From positions 17,294,162 through 17,358,161 of the forward strand of contig VDFB02000001.1 of NCBI GenBank assembly GCA_007258455.2: a stretch of DNA of 64,000 nt, given 5' to 3'. Shown here one piece after another: positions 24,253-36,620 of the stretch (position 1 is the stretch's first letter; every line of letters begins with the position of its first letter). Both the position numbers and the translations under genes were made by a program. Source of the stretch: Sequoia sempervirens. Taxonomy: Eukaryota; Streptophyta; Pinopsida; Cupressales; Cupressaceae. Under the pieces are notes generated by a model. It was not told the DNA's origin, made no database searches, and saw nothing but the letters and a program-made list of their open reading frames with translations.

Positions 24253-24418
24253 ACAAATACCACAAGAGGTTGGATGGATGCAAATGCAATGCAATCTAGG
24301 AATAATAAAATGAAAATAATAGAAATTTTGTAAACTAAAATAGGAATGCAATACAACAAAATAGGAATGAAAAAAATACCCAAAAAATACCATAAATTAC
24401 AATGGAAAATGTGTAGGA

Positions 24419-24450
24419 GGACTAAGTCGCCCAGTGTGGCGATTTAGTCC
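24419..24450 (-). other. Leader hairpin of element 1
   Basis: GGACTAAGTCGCC, six loop bases, GGCGATTTAGTCC: a 13-bp stem with one mismatch. It lies 248 bases downstream of the primer-binding site, before the gag start. Elements 2, 4 and 5 have an equivalent hairpin at 263-272 bases. The arm sequence here (ACTAAGT/ACTTAGT type) differs from theirs (ACTCATT/AATGAGT type) on both sides together. Confidence 0.75.
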
Positions 24451-24697
24451 CAGTGATGAATGTTTTAAGACTTTTCAAAAAAATTGAATGTAATTTTATG
24501 TCTTTCAGATGCACAGATACAACTACAGTATGAGAATCTAGAATTTTTGTGATTTTCAATGCAAAAATGCAAGCTAATTGAGCTTCTCATGAATAAAATT
24601 TTGAAACCCCTAGGATGCAATGTAATCAATGCAATATCTAATGTAATGTAAATGAAACCTAGGATGCACTTGAAAGTAGAACAAAAGATGTTCAAAC

Positions 24698-24710
24698 GTC
24701 AGGTTCACCA
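24698..24710 (-). promoter_or_regulatory. Primer-binding site of element 1
   Basis: On the minus strand TGGTGAACCTGAC lies three bases after the 5' LTR end, at the right position and starting with TGG. It matches the site of element 2 exactly and that of element 4 nearly. I cannot name the tRNA. Confidence 0.75.
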
Positions 24711-24713
24711 GAA

Positions 24714-27142
24714 TGTGGACAATGATTTTGGATTTCCCAACAGCTTTAGGGTATGTGTAGGATCATGATGGGCCAAAAAGTGGCAATATGGTGGGTATGT
24801 GTAGGGTATGTGGCTGACGACTTTTTTTTACCAAAAATTGATGAAATGAAAAGGGTTTTTCAAGGATATTCTCAACTTTCCACCAATATAAATCATGCTT
24901 TAATTTGAATTTAATAAATTATTATTATTCATTTTCTATTTGAATTATGACTAAAGTCCTAATTGATAGGATAATTGAAAAACACCTATAGCTTTCAAAT
25001 GGTATCAAATTTTTTGAATTTGAAACATGTGTCACATTCTATGCTTCGCATACTATAGGATTTAAAAGAAAAAATGAATTTCATGAAGTTTTGACCAAGT
25101 TAATGTGGTCAAACATATGAGTTTTTATACTTTTTAAAAGTTGTAATAAAAAAAATTCATAATTAATTATTTACTTAGAAAAAAATTACAAAAAAATATG
25201 CATTACATCTGGACATGAGTCCTCTACTCATATCTAAAATCTTATAAAAAAATATTATCATTTTATTGTGGTTAGGGTGGTTAGAAACACACCTACTTCT
25301 TATTTTTTCCAAGAAATTTAAGTACTACTACATTGAAATTTCAAATTTTCACCAAATAGATTTTTTTTTAAATAAACCTAGTAGTTTAGAAACTACATTC
25401 AATTTGCTACAATTCTATTCTTACATATTTTTGAAATAATATAGATAACATATTCAATTTTTTACATCAAGTTGCTTAACTTTGATTTTTTTGAATTTTT
25501 TGCCACTTAAGGGTCTATTTTTTCCATGATGATCCTATACGTACCCTTTAGCTCCTTCTAGAGTTTTTCACCTAAAATGAGAAAGGGATGGGGTCCAAAA
25601 TGCAAATTTCTACACTAAAGACTAATTTAAATGAGATAAATTTTCTCTAACTATGATGTAATAATGCACTGATCTGAAAATAAAATGATTTAATGATGCA
25701 AAACTTAAGAAATGTAAAGTACTGGAAAACACATTCTGATATACAAAAACACCTAAAAATACAAGTAAATGATGAAATAACTAAACAAAATTGGAGAGGT
25801 GCACCTAGAATCTAAAATTTGATGTGGAGAGATTCTAGAAACCTAAAAAATTGATGAAAAATGTTGACTAGGACACTTACACCAAGCTAGACGACTTAGT
25901 CCCAGTTTTAGGAAAAACTTGTCAGAATTAGAATCTACCAAATGGGTATCCAAAAATGTAGAAACCACTTTTCAGGCCTGGTAGTGGGACTAATCCACCA
26001 CTAGTGGTAACTTAGTCCACCTGCAGATTTTGGGAATCTTGGGACAGGATCCTGTAGCTTCAGGTCTACACTTACTTTTTTAATAGGTGTCCGATCTTGA
26101 TTCTACAAAAAATGGGATAAAAAGGGTCTCCAATCTTGAATTAGGGTTATGTTTACTTGAATATATTTGATTAACTTTTTACCACTTTTCAACACCTATT
26201 TCTTTGAAAAATCTACCTACAAAGCCTGCAAACACACATGCAAAGAGGGAAAAATGGTTAAGGGTTAGAGTATAGGGACTTGCCTTGGTCAAATCCCACT
26301 TTGGTAATCAAAACCTAGATAATTAAATGAAATGGAAAGGGAATGAAAAATAAGCACATGCAATGTCATAGACTTACCAAACCCTTGATTTGGAAATCTG
26401 AAGATATGCAATGAAGTGCTCTAATCGATGACTTGATTATGCTTAGAGTGCTTGAATACTTGAGATTGATTAAGTTGATTGCTTGTGTGAATGCTTGAAT
26501 GAATAGATAAATGAGGAGATGAAATATGAGGGTAAAAACCCTTATTTATAATTGATCTTACTAAATTTCCCAAAAATAACACATCACAGGCCAACCACAA
26601 GGGTTAGAGAATGGAATCCCACCAAAAAATTGAAATAATTTTGAGTTTTGTGCCAAAAAGGACTAAGTTGCCCCTATTGGCGACTTAGTGCCACTTAAGT
26701 AAATTAAATGGGTGTCGAGAATTACAGGGCATTAAATTTTGTCCAATGGGAATATCCTCAAAAACACACTTAGGGGGGGCCGGAAAGTGTATTAAGAGGT
26801 TATTTAAACATGAGAAAGGGTTGAACTAGTGATGAAAAGTCTAGAAAAGCATGAAAGTGGGTTACAACACTTTACAACACTTTAAAACTAAGACTTGGTA
26901 ACTAATAAAAAGGAGTTATTTAGGTGAATTGTGATAAAAGAGTCCTAGAAAAGTGTGAAATTAGGTTACAACACTTTACAACACCTGTACAAGGAATCCT
27001 AGAATTCTTAATGATTCAGAAGGGTCCAAGACCCAATGTGAATGTGTTGGCCACATTATAACTTTAAATCTAGGCAAAATCAAAGTCTACTAGGAGGGCC
27101 TGAACATGAAAAAGTAAAAGTGTTACTTTTTCCATGTCCACA
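24714..27142 (-). repeat. Element 1 5' LTR, interrupted by a MITE
   Basis: Aligns with 3173-4807 except for the 0.8-kb insertion at 24749-25546. It ends TGTCCACA at 27142, followed by the GTTCC duplication. Hairpin copies lie at 25987-26018 and 26660-26692. Confidence 0.88.
24749..25546 (-). mobile_element. MITE copy a (GGGTATGTG family), TTTA target duplication
   Basis: Starts GGGTATGTGTAGGATCATG and ends with the inverted form (ATGATCCTATACGTACCC). TTTA flanks both sides (24745-24748 and 25547-25550), and the uninterrupted site is visible in the other LTR at about 3205. Two further copies (31014-31806 and 41817-42593) lie in the opposite orientation. About 798 bp, no coding capacity. A second GGGTATGTG lies some 45 bases inside the end. 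Confidence 0.88.
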
Positions 27143-27147
27143 GTTCC
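27143..27147. repeat. Target-site duplication, right copy (GTTCC), element 1
   Basis: Exact partner of 3168-3172. Confidence 0.85.
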
Positions 27148-27213
27148 TTATTTGCCACATCCACTCAGACTTCGCTGCTTCCCTCTACTCTACTTTTCAC
27201 TTCGCCCATTTTT
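27148..27213 (-). pseudogene. Displaced 5' end of LINE ORF1
   Basis: An ATG at 27209 on the minus strand opens MGEVKSRVEGSSEV. Removing element 1 and one GTTCC joins this stretch to 3172 and the rest of ORF1. The amino-acid character is plausible for a LINE ORF1 start, but the assignment rests mainly on the target duplication. The LINE 5' end is replaced by an LTR fragment from 27214. Confidence 0.6.
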
Positions 27214-28944
27214 TCTTAACTTTTTCTTAATTTAGTGTTGTAGAATGTATTTATTTACACTTTCACATTAAATTTAATATGCTTGCAAACTAAGGTGGAC
27301 CTAATCTAGTGTTGTAATGTGTTTTACACATTCACATGGGATTTAGGGCCCTTCTAAGCTAAATAGACTCAATTTTTTTTTCTTAATTTAGTGTTGTCAA
27401 GTTTATTGATTTACACTTTCACATTGAATTTTTGGCCCTATTGAATTTATGACATTTATATCATTATTAATAGGCCCCTATGACCCCATATTGTGCATCC
27501 CAAGGCATATTTTAATCAAAAACCTGACAAGATCAATATATAAGCTTAATTTTTGGACTCGATGACACTTTAGGACTGAAAATAGCCCCTATGGGACCCA
27601 TTCTCTAGCTTGGGAAAATGAGTCCCATCTAGGTGGGACTCATTCACCCAGGATGGAGAATGAGACCCATTTGGCCTATTTTTAATATTTTGAGTAGAAA
27701 AAGTGGGTTTTTAATTCAAATTTATTTCATGCTAGCCTTGGGGATCAAATTAATGATCATTTGAGTGCATTTCCTATATAAAAAAGATTTCAAATCCTCA
27801 TTTCACATAAGCCTATATGATATCAAGTCAAGCAAGCAAGAGTTAAGCATTACAAGTCTTCATAGGGTCATCAAGATAGTATTTAAGATCATTTATAAGG
27901 CATTCAAGGGAAGAATTCTTCATCAATTGTTGTAGAAATTCAAGTTCCATCATCATGTCAAGCATATGAAACATCAAGCATGTTATTGAGCTAGTGTTGT
28001 GATGTAGCAATGAAGATCCAAGATCAAGCATTGTTTCACAACTATTGTCAAAGATCAAGATCTACATCCTTCATGGTCATTTCATGTTCAGTTGCAAGAA
28101 ATCATCTACAAGACATCATTCAAGGTATCATTGTTCATGTTCCATACCCTATGTTTCATGTTTCTTGTCCTTGTTTCATTGTTTCATCATTTGATTTAAT
28201 TACCTAAAAGGGGTTTGACCAAGGCAAACCCCTATTCACTATCAATCAACAATTTTTCTCTTTCTTTGTGTGATTATAGATCTAGGTTTCTTGCAGCTTG
28301 AAAGATCATTGAAGATTAGGTTACAAGCTTGTTGAAGTTTTCTCCCCATTTGCAAGGTTGTGATCTTCACTAAAAGAAAAACTGAGAAAAATAAATTCAG
28401 ACTTTGAAGTTCCAAAAAATCCAAACTCGACTCATTCGATACAAGTGGTGAATGAGTCACACTATAGGTTTTTTTCATAGATCTTTGTAGATTTGGATAC
28501 CCATTTTCCCAAAACCTACTCCTATGCAAAAATCCAGAACTGGAACTAATTCACCTAGAATGGAAAATGAGTCCCAATTGGAAAAAATTTTAAGATTTGT
28601 AAAATTTCTAGTCTCCATTAAAGTCTCTACAAGTTTCTAGGTGCACACATTCTATTTTTCAACTTTTTGTTTTGTTTTACATACTTTTCTAGGTCATTTT
28701 GTAGGTATTTGCATCAAATTGGGGTTTAGTGTTGCATCTTACATTGCATTAGTCTTTCCAAGTTCTTACTTGGTGGTGAACCCCTTTTGTAATCTGAAAT
28801 CATACCCTAGGATAGTCCCTTAGCAAGATCTCTTACGGTTATTCCACTCTTGGGTTGAGATCTCTAGGGAATCCTTGAATGTTAGTTGGAGAAAAGTTAT
28901 GTTCTATTTCTTAAACCATAAAGCATTCATTTTTCAACTAATCA
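27214..28944 (+). repeat. Inverted LTR fragment related to element 2 LTRs
   Basis: It matches the reverse complement of the element 2 LTRs from about 200 bases inside one end (TTAATTTAGTGTTGTAGAAT) to the other end (AAGCATTCATTTTTCAAC). It has the GGGGTTTGACCAAGGCAAAC block at 28208-28232 and family hairpins near 27615-27670, 28428 and 28545. No second LTR or internal region goes with it, so it is a truncated or solo LTR. Confidence 0.72.
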
Positions 28945-28959
28945 TCATATTTCCTAGTC

Positions 28960-30900
28960 ACAGAGGTGACATCAGTGGTCCTCTACATGACCTCAACTCA
29001 TTCCTCCTTGTACACGGTCCTCAGATGTGGAACATGCTCAAATAAGTGGGTTTGTTGCCTAGATGAAGGCAACCTATACACATCGAAGATGCTCCCCTAG
29101 AGTGGCATGACCAAGATCACCTCAAAGACACATCACCTGATGAAATTAGTCAACATTTTTGTGTCCATTGCATACACAAAGTAATATACAATGTCAGTAC
29201 TAGATCTAATATAAAAGAACATGATATATATATAACTAAAACATGAAGTACTAAAAGGAAATAGCATAAACCACTCTTATACCTCGATCCCTAGCCTATC
29301 AATGTGGATCTCAAGGGGTGTGACACTTAGACCAAAACCTACTACCACTGCTACTAATACTAATGGGGGGACAACAACTACCAAAGGTGGCATTGCTGAG
29401 ATTGGAACAATAACTAGAGGAGATGAAATCCTCTATCATCATTTAGGCCTCTCTACCACTCTACCCACCGCCTCTCCCTACCTATCATCGCCTCTACCCC
29501 CTCCATCCTCTCCTCCTCCTCCACCTCCTCCTACTCTTTCCTACCACTATGCGTCAAAATTTCCCATGGGATCATGTGCCAGTAAAATTGAGGTAGGACA
29601 TGATGTCACCCATTGAGTCTTGAGGCATTATACAACCCCTATGTCATCAATGAGCAGCATCATAGACTGATCATTAATGTCTAACTAGTCATTTCTAACA
29701 ATGATGTCTGCTATGGTTAGATGATAATGATCACTCGGTCTAGTAGTTGTCTTGGCCACTCGAGCATACATAGGGGGATTCAGAAGAATGGTCTAAAAAA
29801 TCTTGAAATACCAGGTGACTTTGTGCTAGAATAATATGAAACTATGATGTAGTCAGTGCATCCCATCAAGAAGTGATCATGTTGTACATGTCATAACCAC
29901 TGCTTGTCTATGGGCCACCATATGTCCATATATGGTCATCATCTCACATCATGAGACTGCAAAGAATCCAACTATAGCCACCAAAAATGAAGATCTTTGT
30001 ATGTCTAATCACATACCAAGGGGTATGCATGGGCCCTTGGTGCACCAAGGTTCATGCCTTGTGGATATTTGACTAGTCAAGTATAAGTAGTGTGTACAAA
30101 ATCTCACACATATAGGAGCGTGCAGGCTATGAGGCTCGAATACACATAATATCCATATCACCCTAACTCATAGTATAAGCATGCCAGCATACAATGGCCC
30201 CATAAAAATGGTCTACTAATCCTCCATCTCAAGAAATCATATCGATGAGTCCCCCATATAGGTGTGAGCCTCAACCATTCATGGTGACTTGAAGGGAAAC
30301 TGTGACAACCATCACCCTCCTTAGAAGTGGGACTACCACTCATCTATGCTCAAACCATTGTATGCAGATGTGATCGATGGTGTCATCAAGCTCTATGCAC
30401 TTGACAGGGTATTGCTAGCCCTCTAACACCTCTTGAAGCAAGAGTGTATCATCATGAGCCACCCATTATCTAGATGGATGGGAAATTTGATGATGCATTA
30501 CACATCCTCGAGTGTCACCATCATCTCTCTCGATGGTAGGTGAAATGAGGAATTCAATGTGTCCCAACACTCTATGAGTTCCATCAACATCAGAGGATAG
30601 TATAACATCTTTGGTAGGGTGTAGACGCACTATAGACCCATCTACTAAAGATGATCCTAGTCGTTTGGATGTATAAAGGATTCCTAATAGTGGAATGTCA
30701 TAAGAACATGCCTGCCTCCATGCTCATGCATCTTGGGAAAATATTGCAAAATAGAAATAAAATCTATGTCACATCCATCTATTTCAAAAAATCCTAATAT
30801 TTACATGATTTTTTTTTGTAAGTGACCTCTTAGATAGAGCAATGCCATGCAAATGTTTGCATGATGCGCTAGTGTCTAGGGTCAATTTCCATGAATGTTT
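28960..30900 (-). pseudogene. Plant mobile domain (PMD)-like pseudogene
   Basis: Around 30580-30500 the minus strand reads ECWDTLNSSFHLPSREMMVT then LEDV, which matches the hallmark of plant mobile domain proteins (W.PETNTFHLP.GE.TVTLEDV). These are found in host MAIL-type genes and in some Mutator-like and gypsy elements. The frame continues with recognisable but stop-broken sequence to about 28980. A glycine/glutamate-rich stretch comes from the CTC-rich run at 29470-29545. No start codon, intron structure or transposon ends could be fixed. It may be a transposon passenger. Confidence 0.5.
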
Positions 30901-31013
30901 GTTGGAAAAAAGACAACATGATGGTCACCAACACACCTCGAGCCACCAACATGTTGTTTTTATGATAGTTTGGAATATGGATGCCTCTACACCACCTAGA
31001 TGCATGCACTAAT

Positions 31014-31806
31014 GGGTATGTGCAGGATCATCATGGAAAAAATAGGCCCTTAAGTGGACAAAAATTTAGAAAAATCAGAGTTAGGCAACTTGATGTAAAA
31101 ATTTCAATAAGTTATCTATATTATTTCAAAAATATGTAAGAATAGAATCTGTAACAAATTGAATCTAGTTGCTAAACTACTAGGTTTATTTAAAAAAGAA
31201 AAAATCTATTTGGTGAAAATTTGAAAATTCAATTCAGTACTTAAATTTTAGGGGAAAAATAAGAAGTAGGTGTCTGTTTGACCACCCTAACCATAATAAA
31301 ACGATAATATTTTTTTATAATATTTTAGATATAAGTAGATGACTCATGTCCCGATGTGATGCATATTTTTTTAATTTTTTCCAAGTAAATAATTAATTAT
31401 GAATTTTTATTACAAATTTTAAAAATATAAAAAATTGTATGTCTGACCACCTTAACTTGGTCAAAACTTCATGAAATTCAATTCTTTTTTTCTAATCCTA
31501 TAGTATGCAAAACATAGAATGTGATGCATGTTTCAGATTCAAAAAATGTGATACCATTTGAAAGCTATAGATTTTTTTCAATCAGCCTATCAATGAGCAC
31601 TTTAGTCATAATTCAAATAGAAAATGAATAATAATTATTTATTAAATTCAAAGTAAAGCATAATTTATATTGGTGGAAAGTTGAGAATCTCCTTTAAAAA
31701 CCCTTTTCGTTTCATCAATTTTGTGTAAAAAAAACTATCAGCCACATGCCCTACACATACCCATCATATCGCCACTTTTTGGCCCATCATGATCCTACAC
31801 ATACCC
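31014..31806 (+). mobile_element. MITE copy b (GGGTATGTG family)
   Basis: Ends GGGTATGTGCAGGATCATC and CATGATCCTACACATACCC are inverted copies. Flanks are TAAT (31010-31013) and TAGT (31807-31810), a 4-bp duplication with one change. The 793 bp align with copies a and c and have no coding capacity. Confidence 0.87.
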
Positions 31807-31810
31807 TAGT

Positions 31811-32419
31811 CTAAAATTAGAAATCTCAAAAAATGCATAAAAATTAAAAGGAAGGGTTAGATTCAATGTACCTCATTGACCATGTCACCCTTGGCTATAG
31901 TCATGCAAGCTGCTCGATCCTAGGGCCTACATAGTCATGACTGTGAGGCATTTTTCTAACTTTTCTCTCATTAAAGTCAACAATCCGCTCATAGTGAATA
32001 GTGAAAATGACCCTTCTGTGGGCCCTCCTAGGTATATATAGGTCATTTTGAGCCCATTTTTCATGACAAATGTGGTCCTTCCATTCTTTTATTTTTCACC
32101 CCACCTAGCTAGTGGTAAAATTGGAGGGGGGATATACTCACTTCATCATATTTTTCTTTTCAATCACTATATTTTTCATGAGCATTCTTCTTGTTGTGGT
32201 AGATTCTTCTAATTTTTGAGCTGACCCAAATTTGAGTTTTACTGAACAAAGTTTCACATCTGATGTTGTGGTTTCTCATTTAGCTTGACCATTAGGGGCA
32301 TTATCAGCATTATCCTACTCGACCTCTATAGTCTCTATAGTATCCTTTTTGGCATAAAATTATATAAGTTTTTTAAAAAAAAATTAAGATCATACTAATA
32401 CTTTGTTTTCTACTTTAGT
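31811..32419. other. Non-coding stretch between MITE b and element 2
   Basis: No family motif is seen. It could continue the PMD-like gene upstream, but no homologous phrase was found. Confidence 0.4.
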
Positions 32420-32424
32420 GTAGT

Positions 32425-34152
32425 TGTGGACACCAAAAATGGATGCTTCACTTCATTTTCCACAAGAAATGGGGATAAAAGGAAAGGGAAAGAAGGAAGG
32501 GGGATCCCATTTCACAATGTTCACATTCAAGGACACCTTAGAGATCTCAACCTAATGAAGTATGTGAGAGATTTGAATGTAAGGAATTCTTGGAGATGAT
32601 TGAGACAAGAAAGGGGTTCACCACCAAGTGTAAACTTTGAAAATACAAAATGTTTGAAAAGACAATGTGATGTAAAAAGACCTAGAAAGATGAACAGAAA
32701 TGCAAGTAAAACAAAATAGGAAAGTAAAATAGAAAGTGTGCACTTGGAAACTTGTAGAGGTTGGAATGAAGATTGGAAATGTTGTTGATTCTGAAATTTT
32801 GGCCCATCGAGACTCATTTGACAATCTAGGTGAATTAGTCCTAGATTGGGTTTCTTGATAGGAATAGGTTTCTTGAAAAAGGGTATCCGAAAATACCAAA
32901 ATCTCAAAATTGACCAAAAATGGGACTTATTTACCACTTGTGGAGAATGAGTCTAGTTTGGATTATTTAGAAATTCAAATTTCTGATCTATACCTCTCAG
33001 CCTACTCTTTTTGTACCTCTAAGTGTTCAGATCTGAAACCTTGATTTTTGGGGATGTAGGTGACTTTTTGTGAAGAATTTGATCTTGCAAGTAGGAAGAT
33101 GACTCCAAATTTTTTGAAACCTATTCTTCAATGATCTCCAATCCTTCAAAGCACCTAGATCTACAATTACACAAAGAAAGAGAACAAAAGTGTTGATTGT
33201 TAGGGAATGGGGGTTTTCCTTGGTCAAACACCATTTAGGTAATTAAACCAAATGATGAAAAAGGATAATGAAGCATGAACATGAGTTAATGCAATTAGAA
33301 CCTTGCCATGATGATGGATCTTGAATTTCTACAACAATTGAAGATTCTTTCCCTTGAATGCATTAGAATTGATCTTTAAAGCTATCTTGATGACCATGTG
33401 TAGACTTGAAATGCTTAACCCTTTGCTTGCTTGACTTGATAACTTTAATGGATTGTGGATGGATGAAATAATGATTTGGAAGCTTGCTTATATAGGCAAT
33501 CCACTCACATGGCCATTAATTTGATCCCCAAGGCCAACATAGGAGAAATTTAAACTTAAAACCTAATTTTTCTTGCTCAAACTTTGAAAATAGCTCAAAT
33601 GGGACTCATTCTCCATCCTGGATGAATGGTTCACATAGGGCCCATTTTGCTAGCTAAAGTGTAGGGGAATGCATAAATTAAATCTATATGTTGATATTGT
33701 CGGGTCTTTGATCAAAATATGCCTTGGGATGCACAATATGGAGTCATAGGGGCCTATTAATGATGATGTAAAGGTCATAAATGCAAGAGGCCCCAATATC
33801 CAATGTGAAAGTGTAAATAAATACACTTTACAAAAATAAATTAAGGCAAAATTGAGTATATTTAGCTTAAAGGGCCCTAAACCTAATGTGAATGTTGAAA
33901 AACACATTAAACCACTAGATTAGGTCCACATGATTTACAAGACTCATGAATTTAATTTGAAAGTTTAAATAAATACATTTTATAACATTAAATTAGGGCA
34001 GGGTTAGGTTTATTTAGCTTTAAAAGGGCCCAAGACCTAATGTGGATGTGTAAAACACATCACAACACTAGATTAAGGCGATATTAAGTACAATTTATCA
34101 TTAATTAATCCCAAATCAAGCAAGGTAAAGGCATACTTTTTTAGTGTCCACA
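32425..34152 (-). repeat. Element 2 3' LTR
   Basis: 1728 bp, aligned with 38655-40429 over its whole length with many substitutions. It contains hairpins near 32809-32844, 32919-32955 and 33600-33635 and the TTCCTTGGTCAAACACCA block near 33214. Confidence 0.9.
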
Positions 34153-34167
34153 TTTAGCCCCCACTTT
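34153..34167 (-). promoter_or_regulatory. Polypurine tract of element 2
   Basis: Minus strand AAAGTGGGGGCTAAA directly abuts the 3' LTR. Confidence 0.82.
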
Positions 34168-35340
34168 ATTTAGAGGATGAACTTGCTTCAAACTCACACT
34201 AAAGTAGACATTCAAGAGGGATCCAATTGTACCAATGTGGATGGTCTAGGATAACAAAGATGAAGGAGGCAGTGAAGCCCCTAGGATCCATGATCCTAAG
34301 TCAAACCGACATAAGCGCAAAAGGACACACACAAGGTGAGTGATTTGCAGCAAGACAAGATACACGATCATGCAATGGAAATAACTAGAAGGAAGAGAAG
34401 TACAAATGATAAAAAATAAAAGGTGGATCAAGCTTCGACCATTTGTCCAACACGATGTGGATCCAATATAGGCTATTTGTGCGAAAATGCATACTCACTC
34501 TAAGGCGACGACACTCTTGGTTGTTTGTTGGGTGAGAAGTCCTAGAAGGTGAGAAACATACACTCATGGCTAATTTGTAATCACACACACAAGTGGCTAA
34601 GGGGAAAGTCATGCCTTTGATTGGGCTTCCTACTCAACCATACCAAAGTAATACCTCCTGATAACTTTAATAAGGCACCATACAAAAATGATTTCCAAAC
34701 TTCACGAGACAAGAAAAACTTCATATTATTTGATCTCATGAACAAATGTGATTGCTCTACAGGAATGCAAGTTGTGTTATGCATGGTGGCCATATAACAA
34801 TTGTTGTAATTTCCAAAAGAGTGTAAGGTATGTTCAAAGGGATTTTTCTTTGTTTATGCAAGGTCTCTTCTTAGGGAACATTGTGCCTAATGTTTCCAAG
34901 AGAGGACAAGTCAAAGAAATATCATGCTCTTGGAGGAAATCAAGCTCACTCACACCATCAAGGAGAAGATGCATCAGAAGAAAAAAGAAAAATCACGCAG
35001 TGAAACATGAGTGTCAATGTATGCTCCCACTTTAAAGTGGTTGCTAACACCATTGCTATGAGAAATTTCTTTAAAGTAGAACACATGAGAGCTTTTTTGG
35101 AAAGCCCTATGCCAAGTCATATGTTTCTGATAAGCCACATCATGAAAAAGGTAGTATGTCACATACGAGCCAACTTAAGGCATGTCGTCCACATCCCAAG
35201 ATTTCTCTTATATGTTCATGAAAGGTGATCAACTAGCCAAAGGAGGCAACAACAAGTGACATACAAGGACAAGCCTAACTAGCCCCTTGCCCCCACTTAG
35301 TGCAAGACAAGGGTGAGTAGAATAGGATGAAAGTAAGTAT
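34168..35340 (-). other. Element 2 internal 3' untranslated region
   Basis: Similar to 4824-5291 plus 19676-20170 of element 1 read as one piece. It holds the intact CCTACTCAACCATAC site near 34629-34643 that shows where the 14.4-kb transposon inserted in element 1. The tandem 100-bp array of elements 1 and 4 is absent. No gene. Confidence 0.7.
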
Positions 35341-35490
35341 CAGTTAGAGGAATTAGGTGCTTCAACACAAGGAAGAGCACCACATTCCTTGAGATGTTGA
35401 ATTTTGTTGTTTAAATTCTTGCATTCATTAGTAGAATAACCTTGAACTCTATGATATACATAAAATCAATTATTGAAGTAAAATGTCTTT
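35341..35490 (-). pseudogene. Gag zinc-knuckle remnant
   Basis: On the minus strand FYVYHRVQGYSTNECKNLNN fits the C-X2-H-X4-H-X4-C knuckle of this gag family with two metal ligands changed (the first C to Y and the second H to Y). It lies downstream of the protease remnant, whereas gag should precede protease, so rearrangement is likely. Confidence 0.5.
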
Positions 35491-36104
35491 CATGTTTTTG
35501 GAGGGAGAGTTATCAAACAATATTGGAAGAGTCTTGAAAATATTCCTTCTTGATCAAAAGGTTTTTCTTTAGTTACACAAGATTTCATATACACATTAAA
35601 TGATAAGGCTTTAGATGAGAAGGGAGATAAATACTGTAAACCTATATCTTCCTTGAAAGAGTATGGTATGTCAGTTTGCTTCATTGTTCATTGCATCCAT
35701 GTGTAGGAGGGAGATTGTATCCAATTCCATAACAATATTTCAAGTTAGATGAAGGGGATTTTTGTTTCTAAGAAGGATTATCCTCTTAACAAGAACACAA
35801 ATCCTTTTTAAAGTTATGTTTTGTCTCCCCATGATGAATGGGAGTGAGTTAGATAGCCCCCATCAGTACCATTGGTTAATTTTGTAGAAATAAGTTGAAT
35901 GAATGAAGCACAAGATTGTTTTGGTTTAGATTTTGAGATTTCAAACTCTCCCCTAAAGGAAGGTGTGAAACCCAAATTGCTACTAGAACTTGTATCTGAA
36001 AATAAATTGTTTGTATATTAGTCTTTGGACTTCGAGGGTGAAAGTTTGGAAATTTTATTGAAAGGTAGCATAAAATCTAATAACCTCCAATTATCACTAA
36101 AGAG

Positions 36105-36620
36105 TTAAATTTTTGTAGGTGAAGGATTAGTATAAACTTGTATAGGTTCAAGTTTTGAGTTTGGAATGAAAGTATTGGAAATTTCTTGATCATATGATCC
36201 ATAACTTTGTTCATTTGCTTGAACCGTGTATACATTGTTGTATTCAAACTTCATTTTGCAGTGAAGAGTATATAGGACTCCTTTCATAGCATGGATCCAT
36301 GGTCTCCCTAGGAGAAGATGGTATGGAAGGGGTTTGGGAATGAACTAGATAGGGGTAGGTAACACTACAGGTCTGACCTTAATAGGTAATGTGATCATCC
36401 CTAGTGGTCGCCTATTAACATTGTCAAAGCCATGAATCATAGAACATCATTAAGTTGAGTGAGCCTTTTGTCCATGCCAATTTTATTTAGGAGTTCCATG
36501 CTACAAACATTAATTTCTACTCCATTGTCTATGAGAGTGTTCCTAATTGCAGTTTCATTAATTATCACCTTTATCATCAAGGCTTCATTCTTATTTAGGG
36601 TCTCAAGTGAGGGCAATTCA
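36105..36620 (-). pseudogene. Retroviral-type aspartic protease remnant of element 2
   Basis: Minus-strand reading gives ETAIRNTLIDNGVEINVCSM around the active-site loop (36545-36500). Further on come GFDNVNRRPLGMITLPIKV and YHLLLGRPWIHAMKGVLYTL (36325-36270), which match the second half of gypsy protease. The D-T/S-G motif reads DNG, as in element 3. Frameshifts separate the pieces. The tail from 36287 to 36105 is an open frame ending in TAA. Confidence 0.7.

Larger units (their letters stand above)
3173..27142 (-). mobile_element. Element 1: gag-only gypsy-like LTR retrotransposon with nested insertions
   Basis: The element is bounded by LTRs at 3173-4807 and 24714-27142 that align over their length and share the ends TGTGGACA...TGTCCACA (the left copy ends TATCCATA). 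It lies on the minus strand: the polypurine tract is next to the left LTR and the primer-binding site next to the right LTR. The flanking duplication is GTTCC. Without the 14.4-kb DNA transposon (5296-19671) and the 0.8-kb MITE (24749-25546) it would be about 8.8 kb. It encodes a long gag-derived polyprotein (24252-about 21020) but no RT, RNase H or integrase, so it must have been mobilised in trans. It inserted into LINE ORF1. Confidence 0.88.

Noticed and set aside
29302..29616. Plus-strand 104-codon frame rich in Thr and Pro
   Set aside because: It is the antisense of the PMD-like pseudogene over a CTC-rich run; low complexity explains its openness.
32527..34431. Open frames of 60-136 codons in the element 2 LTR region
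   Set aside because: They lie in LTR and untranslated sequence, overlap each other in different frames and are not kept in the partner LTR.
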